A stretch of DNA of 64,000 bases, from assembly GCF_001693255.1 (NCBI RefSeq), contig NZ_CP016474.1:2746661-2810660 (forward strand). Reading direction: 5' to 3'. The translations under genes and the position numbers were made by a program. Of the stretch, positions 1-8,134 are shown piece after piece. The notes below the pieces were generated by a model. It made no database searches. It saw only the letters and a program-made list of their open reading frames with translations, and was not told the origin of the DNA. Position 1 is the stretch's first letter; the number at the start of each line of letters is the position of its first letter. This DNA comes from Picosynechococcus sp. PCC 7003 (GTDB lineage: Bacteria; Cyanobacteriota; Cyanobacteriia; Cyanobacteriales; MRBY01).

Positions 1-1167
1 CCCTTTGACTGCATTGTTACTGGCCGTCGCAATCAGAATCGAAATACTGGCTAGGGGTAAGGACAAGGACTGGCCCGCCGACTGGGTCAAGCTCAGAATA
101 AAGGGGTCTACATCGGTGATCCCCATGATTGCCGCAAAGGAGTACACACCGCGATCGCCTAAATAATCAACGATGTAACGGGTCAAGAGGGAGATCACCA
201 CAAACAGCAGCGCAAAACTAAAGGCGGCCTTTAGTTCCAAGGGGTTTCCCTGGGGATGGGTCGCAGCGATCGCCTGGGGATCAGTTCCATTTTTTTTCCG
301 GAGGGCGATCGCCAAGCCCCCCACAACCCCTACCAGCCCTAACAGGAAAAACGAACCCATCAGCCGTTCTGACAAAGCCCCATTAAATAATTCCAACAGC
401 AAAATTAAGCGCCAGTACATCATCCCCGAAGCCATCACCATTCCCCCCACATACCGCTGGGAATTTTCCGGATCAACGCTAGACCGTTTCGCCAGGGCCA
501 CGGTGGTCACCGTCGAAGAATAGGCTCCCCCCAAAAGGGCCGCCAGCGGAATGCTGCCTTTACCCTTGATCAGCCTTTGTAGGAGAAAACTGCCGTAGGA
601 GACCGTACTCACAGCCACCACCACCAGCCAAGTTTTAAAGGGATTGAGATCAAAGGTGGTCAGGGCTTGATTGGGCAAGATTGGCAAAATGACGATGGTC
701 AGCAACAGGAACTTTGTGAAGGTGAAAATATCCTCCTCAGAAAACTGCTCGGCCAGTCCCTCTAAAAATGTCTTCAGTTCCAACAGGATCAAACTGGCGA
801 TCGCCAAGGAAGAAGCCACCCAAAAATGCCCATGGTAGACCAGCGCCCCCAGAATATAGGTCGCCAAACCCGCCATTTCCGAAGTTAGGCCCACCCGTGA
901 TGTTTTCGCCTTATGCCAATAGGAAATCATCATAAAGCCACCAATCACCGCCAAACCGCCGATCACCGCCAGCATTTGGGTCTGGGCCAAAAAAGCGACG
1001 CTATAGCCAATCAGACCAATGAGCGGGTAGGTGCGCACGCCCCCAAAGGCATAGCCCTTATTGAGTTTGTGTTCCTCCCGTTCGAGGCCAATGAGAAACG
1101 ACAAGAATAAAACCACCAGAAGCTTATAGGCATCTGCCGGGACGAGGCTGAGGAGTTGGGAGCCCAT
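1..1167 (-). CDS. MgtC/SapB-family DUF4010 membrane protein (C-terminus outside window)
   Basis: Translating the minus strand from ATG at 1167 gives an uninterrupted frame to the window edge. It begins MGSQLLSLVPADAYKLLVVL and soon shows FLIGLEREEHK, the N-terminal MgtC-type signature, followed by many hydrophobic helices (for example MLAVIGGLAVIGGFMMISYW). The middle has GGAYSSTVTTVALAKRS, typical of the DUF4010 half. The family is an inner-membrane transporter-like group of unknown substrate. The last part is cut off by the window, so total length is unknown. The gene reads away from the deleted tnpB element, which sits about 90 bp upstream of its start. Confidence 0.8.
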   Translation of the reverse strand, partial: MGSQLLSLVPADAYKLLVVLFLSFLIGLEREEHKLNKGYAFGGVRTYPLIGLIGYSVAFLAQTQMLAVIGGLAVIGGFMMISYWHKAKTSRVGLTSEMAGLATYILGALVYHGHFWVASSLAIASLILLELKTFLEGLAEQFSEEDIFTFTKFLLLTIVILPILPNQALTTFDLNPFKTWLVVVAVSTVSYGSFLLQRLIKGKGSIPLAALLGGAYSSTVTTVALAKRSSVDPENSQRYVGGMVMASGMMYWRLILLLELFNGALSERLMGSFFLLGLVGVVGGLAIALRKKNGTDPQAIAATHPQGNPLELKAAFSFALLFVVISLLTRYIVDYLGDRGVYSFAAIMGITDVDPFILSLTQSAGQSLSLPLASISILIATASNNAVKG

Positions 1168-1246
1168 TACTAAAAATGTGTTGCGATTTTACGATAGCGA
1201 TGTTTGCCGCCCTAAACCCAGTGACAAAAAATGATTGTGCTTAGGG

Positions 1247-1252
1247 TTGAAC
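1247..1252 (+). other. Candidate insertion/TAM motif TTGAAC beside the short tnpB element
   Basis: TTGAAC directly precedes the left end of the 285-bp element. The same hexamer precedes the full-length element at 59456-59461. IS200/IS605 elements insert 3' of a fixed short motif and do not duplicate it, and the same motif serves as TAM for the element's TnpB. Two independent insertions after the same hexamer support this reading. Confidence 0.6.
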
Positions 1253-1300
1253 TTTAGCGCGGCAGTCCCTATCTCTCTTTAGGGTAGGGAAGGATAGCGC

Positions 1301-1325
1301 GGTGATGTAGCAAAGCGGAATCACC
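1301..1325 (+). repeat. Left-end hairpin 2 of short tnpB element (co-varying)
   Basis: GGTGAT and ATCACC enclose a 13-nt loop. The full element has GGCTACT/AGTAGCC at the same place with a loop also 13 nt long (both G.AG..AA.CGGA). Stem bases changed on both sides while pairing was kept, which points to selection on the folded strand. Confidence 0.65.
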
Positions 1326-1380
1326 AACCAGTGTGGAAATAATATGCTATAACAGTAGCCACATTGATCACTTAAAGAGA

Positions 1381-1521
1381 ATCAATGTAGCTCAGGTTAA
1401 TTTAGCCTGGGCAAGGGGTCAGGAACTGGCCTCTTTAGACGCAGAGCTGCCTAGCTCTACCAATTGCGGAAGCATGAGGCAACTAGGAGCGATGAAGCGT
1501 CGGAAACTCCATGCCTCTTAG
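1381..1521 (+). pseudogene. tnpB: tnpB 3' remnant
   Basis: An open frame ending RRKLHAS-stop reproduces the last 47 codons of the intact tnpB in this window, starting at INVAQVNLAWARGQEL (INAAQVNLAWARGQEL in the intact copy). The RuvC-I and RuvC-II segments and the zinc ribbon are missing, so it cannot encode a nuclease. Nucleotide differences are spread along the segment, so the copies have been separate for some time. The stop codon lies inside the right-end hairpin, as in the full copy. Confidence 0.85.
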
Positions 1522-1551
1522 GCTGGAGTAGTTCATTAGGATGTACTCACC

Positions 1552-2166
1552 TTACCAGCAGCCGAGGTAGTAAACATCTTCGTAATGTTCAGTGCAACCT
1601 TCGCCACCAATGTTATTCAAAATATTCATGCTGGTGTTGTGGAGCATCGAACTGACATAGGATTGCTGTTCGGCAGAAACCGCAACGCCGCCACTTGCCA
1701 TTAACTGCGCTTGGTATTGCTGGAGGTAGGCAATCAAAACATTCACCATCACCCCCGAATAAGGCCAAGGAGTAATCGCCGCTTCGATGGTATTTGGGTC
1801 AACGGCGATCGCCTGATTATTTTGCATTCTGTAGGTGGCAGTGGGTGTCAAGGCGTAGAGAATCTGTGGGTCATTATTTTGGCTCATTTGAGCGAAAAAA
1901 ACCGTCACCTGACTCGGCGAAAAATAGCTGATCCGCCCTTGGGCATCCAGATAAATTAAACCCTGATCATCGGAAAAAGGGCCAATAATCCCAGCATTGG
2001 GGGGTACAGGAGGAAAGCCAAGCTGTTGGGCCACAAAGACGGCATTAGCATCCCCTTGGAACTGGATTCCCGCCGGGTTTGCCTGGGCTGGCGCACAGAT
2101 CATTTGCCCCACAAGACAGCCAAAGCCCACACTGGCACTGAGGTAACGACGCAAAACCTGGAACAT
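1552..2166 (-). CDS. Exported protein of unknown function
   Basis: 204 residues starting MFQVLRRYLSASVGFGCL. A basic start, a hydrophobic stretch and an APAQANPAG cleavage-like region indicate a Sec signal peptide (about residues 1-29). The mature part is rich in Q, A and N, has segments such as YFSPSQVTVFFAQMSQ, and ends with two cysteines (GEGCTEHYEDVYYLGCW). I do not recognise a family. The stop codon is only 14 bp from the right end of the short tnpB element, so the guide region of that element would match the 3' end of this gene on the antisense strand. The preceding leader contains TAGGGAGAAAG as ribosome binding site. Confidence 0.65.
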   Translation of the reverse strand: MFQVLRRYLSASVGFGCLVGQMICAPAQANPAGIQFQGDANAVFVAQQLGFPPVPPNAGIIGPFSDDQGLIYLDAQGRISYFSPSQVTVFFAQMSQNNDPQILYALTPTATYRMQNNQAIAVDPNTIEAAITPWPYSGVMVNVLIAYLQQYQAQLMASGGVAVSAEQQSYVSSMLHNTSMNILNNIGGEGCTEHYEDVYYLGCW

Positions 2167-2474
2167 CGCAGCTTTCTCCCTAAGTAATACTTCACTTCAA
2201 GCAATGACGACAGTATTGGGCGCACTCTTTAGGATTTTCCTGCCGCCCTAAAATCTGCTCCATTAGTATAGTGAGTTTTCCCCAGACGCTTTTTAGATTG
2301 CAACGAGATTGCAACGAAAGACAAAAATTTCCACCGACAGCCCAGGGGAAATTAGGCAGCGATCCGGCCCCCCTAGTAAACGAACTGCATAGGTTCTCCG
2401 GGGCCACCACTACAACCCCGTGGAGGTTAGTCCCTAATCTCTCAATTTATTCTCCTTTGCAATGGAGCAAAACC
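2167..2474. promoter_or_regulatory. Divergent intergenic region
   Basis: About 300 bp separate two divergently transcribed genes for exported proteins, so it should hold both promoters. Open frames through it lack start signals and known motifs and look incidental. I see no clear operator or RNA gene. Confidence 0.35.
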
Positions 2475-2825
2475 ATGAAATCAACACAAGGTATTGGCAT
2501 ACAGTTGTTGGATGGTCTGTTTTTGGGGTTGATGGTGCTGTTGTCTGGTGCCCCGGCGGCGATCGCCACCCCCACAGAAATGGCCTGTCCAGAGGGATGG
2601 CGTCTCCATACCCAAGAACTCAATCCCCAGATCCGTGTCTGCTTACCCAAACACCTCCACCTCCCAACGCTCTCAGATCTCAGCCGACAACCCGCCCAGG
2701 TGCAGGTACAACAATTACGGATTATCCAAACCGGCGCTCAAATCGATCCGAGCCACCCCAAGGAGTCCCACATTCAAAGTTCGAGCCGTACCTCGATCCA
2801 GGTTTACCAACATACCAGCCAGTAA
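2475..2825 (+). CDS. Small exported protein of unknown function
   Basis: The start at ATG 2475 is chosen because GGAG lies about 8 bases upstream and a signal peptide follows at once (MKSTQGIGIQLLDGLFLGLM, then VLLSGAPAAIATP). Upstream codons in the same frame carry no such signal. The mature part is about 85 residues with two cysteines (MACPEGWRLH and IRVCLPKHL) that could form a disulfide outside the cytoplasm. No family is recognised. A Rho-independent terminator follows after about 35 bp, so it is probably transcribed alone. Confidence 0.55.
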   Translation: MKSTQGIGIQLLDGLFLGLMVLLSGAPAAIATPTEMACPEGWRLHTQELNPQIRVCLPKHLHLPTLSDLSRQPAQVQVQQLRIIQTGAQIDPSHPKESHIQSSSRTSIQVYQHTSQ

Positions 2826-2858
2826 CAATTTGGCGGTTTGTCGGGGGTTTACATTTCG

Positions 2859-2884
2859 CCAGAGTCAGGAGGCTCTGGTTTTTT
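2859..2884 (+). terminator. Rho-independent terminator
   Basis: CCAGAG and CTCTGG arms enclose an 8-nt loop and are followed by six T residues. It ends the transcript of the small exported protein gene. Confidence 0.8.
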
Positions 2885-3112
2885 GTTGGGGAGAATGGCA
2901 ATGAGGCGCTTTTTGAACCCAAAGATCGCCCCACACAACGGAAAAATTTCCGGTTCTTGCGATCCGACTGTTTAAAAAGTTTTTTAAAAATTGACCGCAA
3001 TTAACAAAAGAGATTTTCTGGGCTGGTTAAAGTGGGGAATCAAGCAAGATTTTTGCCATAATTTTAGAAGCAAGCTTGCGTTTATCTTTGCGCCTCCAGT
3101 CTCCTCACACCC

Positions 3113-4309
3113 ATGCTAAATCAATCTTTTCGTCAGTGGAGTCTCTACACGACTTTCCTTATCCTTGGGGGAAGCCTTGGGTTTTTGGGCCATGCCTATT
3201 GGTTCCAGAGACAATTGAATGCGTCTTTGCAGGCCTATGGTGAGTTTCGTCAATATGAGCAATCCCTCGCGGAGCTGGATCTCAACTCAGATTCGGTGAA
3301 CTTTATTGCCGAGGCGGTGAAAACGGTTGGCCCGACCGTTGTGCGCATTGATGCCCTCGATCAGCCGGAGGCCCTGGCATCACCTACACCGTTATTTAAG
3401 AAGTTTTTTCAATTAGAAGAGGGATTACCCACCTTCGATGGCGATCGCCAACCCCAGGGCACGGGCTCCGGCTTTATTCTCAGTAGTAATGGCCAACTGG
3501 TGACCAATGCCCATGTGGTGGGAAATAGCTCTAAGGTAAAAGTGACCCTCAAGGATGGCCAGATATTTGAAGGCAAGGTGATGGGCGTTGATAAGCTAAC
3601 GGATATTGCCGTAATTAAAATCGAGGCCACGGGGTTACCCACCGCAAAGTTAGGCCGGGCGGCAAGTCTGACCCCAGGAGAATGGGCGATCGCCATTGGC
3701 AATCCCCTCGGTTTTGACAACAGTGTCACCGTCGGCATCGTCAGTGCCCTCGACCGCCCCAGTGCCCAGGTGGGGATCCCGGACAAACGGGTGCGTTTTA
3801 TTCAAACCGATGCAGCCATTAACCCCGGTAATTCCGGCGGCCCCCTCTTGAATGTGCGAGGAGAAGTGATTGGGTTAAATACAGCGATTCGCGCCGATGG
3901 CCAGGGGCTAGGGTTTGCGATTCCCATCGAAACGGCTCAACGCATTGCCCAGCAACTGTTTACGGAGGGGAAAGCGACTCACCCTTACCTCGGTATTCGG
4001 ATGCTGGCACTAGACGGAGAAGGGAAAAACCGACTGCGAGAAACCCTGCCCACCCTGGCCGAGGAGCTTGATTTGCACCAAGAAACAGGGGTATTGGTAA
4101 TTGAGGTGGCCCCAGATTCTCCGGCGGCGATCGCCAATATCCAGGAGGGGGATATCCTCAAACAGGTGGGGGAGCAACCCGTGCTAACGGCCTTTGATGT
4201 CCAGGATGCCGTAGAACGGAGCAGTATCGGTGCGGATTTGCCCATTGATCTCAAGCGCCGGGGCACAATGCGACAGTTAACTGTGCAACCTGCGGAGTTT
4301 CCGAGTTAG
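3113..4309 (+). CDS. HtrA/Deg-family serine protease with one PDZ domain
   Basis: 398 residues. An N-terminal membrane anchor or signal (about 10-30) is followed by a trypsin-like domain. The catalytic triad is visible: H134 (TNAHVV), D164 (LTDIAVIKI) and S241 (INPGNSGGPLL). One PDZ domain follows (about 285-390, with GVLVIEVAPDSPA). Length and layout match cyanobacterial HhoA/HhoB/HtrA proteases, which degrade or refold damaged proteins in the periplasm or lumen. Which of the three paralogues this is cannot be settled here. coaX begins 9 bp after its stop, suggesting cotranscription. Confidence 0.93.
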   Translation: MLNQSFRQWSLYTTFLILGGSLGFLGHAYWFQRQLNASLQAYGEFRQYEQSLAELDLNSDSVNFIAEAVKTVGPTVVRIDALDQPEALASPTPLFKKFFQLEEGLPTFDGDRQPQGTGSGFILSSNGQLVTNAHVVGNSSKVKVTLKDGQIFEGKVMGVDKLTDIAVIKIEATGLPTAKLGRAASLTPGEWAIAIGNPLGFDNSVTVGIVSALDRPSAQVGIPDKRVRFIQTDAAINPGNSGGPLLNVRGEVIGLNTAIRADGQGLGFAIPIETAQRIAQQLFTEGKATHPYLGIRMLALDGEGKNRLRETLPTLAEELDLHQETGVLVIEVAPDSPAAIANIQEGDILKQVGEQPVLTAFDVQDAVERSSIGADLPIDLKRRGTMRQLTVQPAEFPS

Positions 4310-4318
4310 GCCACGCTT

Positions 4319-4999
4319 ATGGATCAGTGGTGGGCCTTAATGATTGGCAATTCCCGGCTCCATTGGGCTGCATTTACGGGGAATATCTTGCAAACGGTAC
4401 ACCACACGGCCCATGGCACTTGTCCCTCTGCCGTTAAACAGTTGCGCTATGTGGCCTCGGTGGTGCCCCAACAAACTGCTTGGGTACAGGGTCATTTTCC
4501 CACTGCCCAGACCATTACCTTGGCAGAGATTCCCCTCGAAAATCTTTATCCTCAATTGGGGATTGATCGCGCCCTGGCGGTTTTAGGAGCCGGACAACAG
4601 TATGGTTTTCCCTGTTTAGTGATTGATGGGGGGACGGCTTTAACTTTTTCGGCAGTCAACGGCGATCGCCAATGGCTTGGTGGGGCCATCCTACCGGGTT
4701 TAAACCTCCAATTTACAAGCCTTTCCCAGCACACCGCCGCCTTACCGAAGGTGCATTTACCGACTCAACTACCCTTACGTTGGGCCAATGATCCCGCCGG
4801 GGCGATCGCCAGTGGCATTACCTATACAGTCCTTGCTGGGGTCAAAGATTTTATTCGCGCTTGGCAGGCAGAATTCCCCCAGGGTCAGATCTTCAGCACC
4901 GGCGGGGATGGGGCCTGGTTGGCCCAACAATTGCCCACGCTAAATTACGATCCGGGGCTTATTTTCCACGGGTTTACGGCCTTAGGAGGTAATTGCTAA
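4319..4999 (+). CDS. coaX: Type III pantothenate kinase
   Basis: 226 residues. It phosphorylates pantothenate, the first step of coenzyme A synthesis. The ASKHA-fold features are present: N-terminal ALMIGNSRLHWA (phosphate-1 region), GIDRALAVLGA before the substrate pocket, and VIDGGTALTF with the catalytic-region Asp at 103. This is slightly shorter than many bacterial CoaX (about 250), as is usual in cyanobacteria. It starts 9 bp after the protease gene and its stop meets the end of a convergent gene with only a 2-bp gap. Confidence 0.9.
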   Translation: MDQWWALMIGNSRLHWAAFTGNILQTVHHTAHGTCPSAVKQLRYVASVVPQQTAWVQGHFPTAQTITLAEIPLENLYPQLGIDRALAVLGAGQQYGFPCLVIDGGTALTFSAVNGDRQWLGGAILPGLNLQFTSLSQHTAALPKVHLPTQLPLRWANDPAGAIASGITYTVLAGVKDFIRAWQAEFPQGQIFSTGGDGAWLAQQLPTLNYDPGLIFHGFTALGGNC

Positions 5000-5001
5000 T
5001 C

Positions 5002-5967
5002 CTAACGGAGCTGATAAACCTTGCCATCGAGCAGTAGGCGGGTAATGCCCTTGGCTGCGAGACAACCGCTCGTTTTAAGGAAAAGTTCGCCATTGGGAAT
5101 TTTGATGATTTTTTGGGTACGCCCCCGGATAAACCGTTTAGCGACGCGATGATTATCAAAAATCGGGAGGGTTTTTTGGGTGATTTCTTCGTCGGGAATT
5201 TCCCCTAAATCTTGAAAGTCCCGCATCGGCCGGGCGATTAACTCCGACAAACGATCCGTCACCACATAGCAATTGCGGGGAAACTGAGCCGCTTCGAGGG
5301 GCAAAATTTCTACCGTTTCCGAGTGGGCAACCGGGGTTACATCCAGGTCTTCGTCGTCGTCTTCATCATCAAATTCATCATCGTCGTCGTCTTCATCGTC
5401 AAATTCATCGTCATCACCAATGTCTTCCCCCAACAATTCCTTGAGGGCCTGTTGGCGATCGCCTAGCTGAATTTCCTGGGCCAGGGCCAGCAGATCGGGA
5501 TTAATCTCAATCTCCTCAAAGGCTGCAGTCTCCGGTTCAGCATCAAGCTCAGAATCCTCTAGGGCCACTGTTTCAAACAGATCAGGGTCGGGCATTGCCT
5601 CCGGCTCCAGGTCACGGGATTTACGTCTGATGCGTCGCCGTTCCGTTTTTGGTGGCGTTTCCTCAGCGGTATCGGTGGGCTCTGGGGCTACTTCAACCCG
5701 TTTGACCAGCTTTGGTTTTTCCACGATTTTAGCAGTCGATGGCTCCGGTTCGGGGGTCGATTTTGCCCCACGGTTGCCGCGACCCAGGCGTTTGCGTTGG
5801 ATCAATTCCTCGTATTCATTGGCACTGAGACGACTTTTGAGAAAGCGACTAATGGTAGAACTGCTCACGCCATAGCGAGCCGCCAAAGTAGAAGTCGTTT
5901 CTGCCGTCTCACGGTAGGCAACGAGTAATTCTTCTTTGTCATGGTCGGTTAGTTTGCGGGGACTCAT
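5002..5967 (-). CDS. HTH DNA-binding protein with long acidic region
   Basis: 321 residues from ATG 5967 (MSPRKLTDHDKEELLVAYRE); 19 further upstream codons lack family character. Residues about 5-50 form a Hin/resolvase- or transposase-like helix-turn-helix (TSTLAARYGVSSSTISRFLK). A charged Pro/Glu linker follows with a basic patch (RRRIRRKSR), then an almost pure Asp/Glu tract near 190-215 containing DDEFDDEDDD. The conserved C-terminal block (about 230-321) has RNCYVVTDRLSELIARPMRD and LLLDGKVYQLR. I infer a cyanobacterial nucleoid or transcription-associated protein; no transposase catalytic part is present. It is convergent with coaX. Confidence 0.75.
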   Translation of the reverse strand: MSPRKLTDHDKEELLVAYRETAETTSTLAARYGVSSSTISRFLKSRLSANEYEELIQRKRLGRGNRGAKSTPEPEPSTAKIVEKPKLVKRVEVAPEPTDTAEETPPKTERRRIRRKSRDLEPEAMPDPDLFETVALEDSELDAEPETAAFEEIEINPDLLALAQEIQLGDRQQALKELLGEDIGDDDEFDDEDDDDDEFDDEDDDEDLDVTPVAHSETVEILPLEAAQFPRNCYVVTDRLSELIARPMRDFQDLGEIPDEEITQKTLPIFDNHRVAKRFIRGRTQKIIKIPNGELFLKTSGCLAAKGITRLLLDGKVYQLR

Positions 5968-6148
5968 AGCGTCGATACAAAATGCAGATAAAGGTGAGCA
6001 GCCTGGGTCAAAGCCTGCCAGCACATTAGTTTAACCTGTGTGCTCTATTAGTGTATCCCTTCAAGGAACCAGAGATTGCGGGATACACAGAATTTCTTCC
6101 AGAAATTTCTGCGTTCAGGGCGCTGCAGAAGGCTACAACTTGTTTTTC

Positions 6149-8074
6149 TTAGGGTGATGTTTCCGGAGGATTTTTCGGCACCGCCGTGGTGCCAGTGGGG
6201 GGAATTTTTTCGCGGATAATAAGGGCTTGGAGCACATCATGGACGACGGGTGCGGCGACAGTCCCCCCAAAGGAATTCGGCTCTGTGGGTTCATCGGCAG
6301 CGGCAAAGACCACATAGCGGGGGTTATCGATGGGAAAGATACTGACAAAACTTGTGATGTAGGCCCCCGGAATATATTGGCCGTTGCGCGCTTTTTGGGC
6401 AGTGCCCGTTTTCCCACCGATCCGATAGCCAGCAATTTTTGATTTTTCGCCACTGCCATCGTCCACAACGGTTTCCATCATGTCTAGTACGGTTCGGGCT
6501 ACAGCGGGGGAAAAAATTTGTGGGTTTTCCGGTTCAGTCGTGGTTGCGGCAAGCTGCCGGGCACTATTGGGGATTTCCGCCTTGGGGATGACGGTTTGGG
6601 GTTCCCCTTGGCTGTTGAATAGGCCTCGCACTAGATGGGGTTCGACGAGGGTACCGCCATTGGCGATCGCCCCATGGAGTTGCACCAACTTAATGGGAGT
6701 CACGGTTAACCCTTGGCCAAAGGAATTCACCGCCGCTTCAACGGGGCTAGCGGTAAATTTTTCACGACTCTTGAGGGTGCCTGTCACTTCTCCCGGTAGA
6801 TCAATGCCTGTGGGTTCGGTGATTCTCAGGCTTTGTAGTCGGTCATAATAATCATCTCGGGAAAGATTTTGCATCAGTCGGATCATCCCCACGTTACTAG
6901 AGACCCGCAAAATTCCCGCCACATCAATCACACCGTTTCCGGCACCGTTGTAGTTTTTCATCCGGTGGGGACCAACCTGAATTGATCCAGGATCATTCAC
7001 CGACGTGTTGGGGGTAATGGCCCCTGCATCTAGGGCGAGGGCGACATTAATCGGTTTAAACGTTGAGCCTGGTTCATAGAGATCCGTGACGGCCCAATTT
7101 TTAAAAACACCATAGTTTTCGGGTTGGACTTGGGCGTAATTGTTGGGATCATAGTTGGGTTCTGTCACCAGGCTCAGCAGTTCCCCAGATTGGGCGTCCA
7201 TGACAATGACAACACCCCGTTTCGCTTTGTAGGCAGCCATCTGTTTTTGGAGGGCTTGGCGGGCGGCCTTTTGGAGGGGAAGATCAAGGGATAGTTCTAA
7301 TTCCCAATCGTCGTATTTCATCGCCTCTGCCTGGAGATCCCCCGGCAGGATCGCTCCATTGCCATTGCGCCGGAGACTGAGGGAAATGGGCTCCCGTTGG
7401 ATCAAATTTTCCTGGGAGAGTTCAATGCCGGCTCGACCTAGGTGGTCGTCTTTTTGGACATAGCCAGTAATTTCTGCAGTCGCGTCCCCCTGGGGATAAA
7501 ACCGACCGTAACGTTCCACCAGTTCCAAGCCATCAATGCGTAATTGCCGGATGTCGTCAACTTTGGTGGCGTCTAGGCTGGCACGCAACAAGATACCGCT
7601 TTTTTGGCGGCGTAATGTGGTCTCTAGGTCTGCGGGGGAAACATCGCCCAAAATGGGGGCGAGGTAATGGGCAACGGCCTTCGGGAGGTCTGTGGGGGCG
7701 ATCGCCTCTGGAAGATCATCGACTAACTGCTGGGGCAGTCGAAAACCGACAGGATGGGCATAGAGGGTATGGGAGATGCGATCTAAGGCGAGGATATTGC
7801 CCTCACGGTCAACGATAGTGCGTCGAGGAATGTAGGGACGGAGGGTGATCTGGTGCTGGGACTGGGCGATCGCCCCTAGCTTGTCATAGTCAATGATCTG
7901 CAAGTAAAAAACCCGGATAGCCAGACCCAACAGGCCCACCATAAAAATGCCCCAGATGAGGAGTAAACGCCGTTGGAGCAACTTCGGTGCGGGCGGCCGA
8001 GATCGGATCGCTTGTTTTTTGCGCCGATACAGTTGCCGTCGTTGTTGATGGGAGTGGGGGGAAGGCATGGTCAT
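6149..8074 (-). CDS. ftsI: Peptidoglycan transpeptidase FtsI (PBP3, class B)
   Basis: 641 residues. It cross-links septal peptidoglycan during division. A basic cytoplasmic N-terminus and a single membrane helix (about 36-58) precede the dimerisation domain (RRTIVDREGNILA near 85). The transpeptidase motifs are S337-x-x-K (GSTFK), SSN (392-394) and KTG (555-557, GGKTGTAQ). Length fits cyanobacterial FtsI. The start could also be the ATG two codons further in. The gene just upstream on the same strand, 60 bp away, encodes a small single-helix protein, an arrangement like ftsL-ftsI in other bacteria. Confidence 0.92.
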   Translation of the reverse strand: MTMPSPHSHQQRRQLYRRKKQAIRSRPPAPKLLQRRLLLIWGIFMVGLLGLAIRVFYLQIIDYDKLGAIAQSQHQITLRPYIPRRTIVDREGNILALDRISHTLYAHPVGFRLPQQLVDDLPEAIAPTDLPKAVAHYLAPILGDVSPADLETTLRRQKSGILLRASLDATKVDDIRQLRIDGLELVERYGRFYPQGDATAEITGYVQKDDHLGRAGIELSQENLIQREPISLSLRRNGNGAILPGDLQAEAMKYDDWELELSLDLPLQKAARQALQKQMAAYKAKRGVVIVMDAQSGELLSLVTEPNYDPNNYAQVQPENYGVFKNWAVTDLYEPGSTFKPINVALALDAGAITPNTSVNDPGSIQVGPHRMKNYNGAGNGVIDVAGILRVSSNVGMIRLMQNLSRDDYYDRLQSLRITEPTGIDLPGEVTGTLKSREKFTASPVEAAVNSFGQGLTVTPIKLVQLHGAIANGGTLVEPHLVRGLFNSQGEPQTVIPKAEIPNSARQLAATTTEPENPQIFSPAVARTVLDMMETVVDDGSGEKSKIAGYRIGGKTGTAQKARNGQYIPGAYITSFVSIFPIDNPRYVVFAAADEPTEPNSFGGTVAAPVVHDVLQALIIREKIPPTGTTAVPKNPPETSP

Positions 8075-8134
8075 CGGTTTGACCCCTGGTTACTAAGGGC
8101 AAATCTGCTCAATACTCTACCAAGAAACCAATGA

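Larger units (their letters stand above)
1253..1537 (+). mobile_element. Internally deleted tnpB-only IS200/IS605-type element (285 bp)
   Basis: The left 50 bp match the left end of the full element at 59462 with three differences. The right 157 bp (from 1381) align without gaps to the end of the full element (60813-60969), with about 12 differences. The left end keeps the hairpin TCCCTA/TAGGGA (1266-1290) and a second hairpin (1301-1325). The right end keeps the hairpin CTCCATGCCT/AGGCTGGAG (1507-1528). Only the terminal codons of tnpB remain. TnpB guide RNAs are known to come from the 3' end of tnpB plus the right end and flank, so this copy may be a stand-alone guide-RNA unit mobilised in trans; that is inference. 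Confidence 0.85.

Noticed and set aside
3095-3112. TCTCCTCACACC resembles the conserved core of the small RNA Yfr1.
   Set aside because: The flanking hairpins of Yfr1 are absent and the segment is directly in front of the protease start codon.
6088-6111. Inverted repeat around CAGAATTTCT downstream of ftsI.
   Set aside because: One arm has a missing base and no T-run follows, so termination is not supported.
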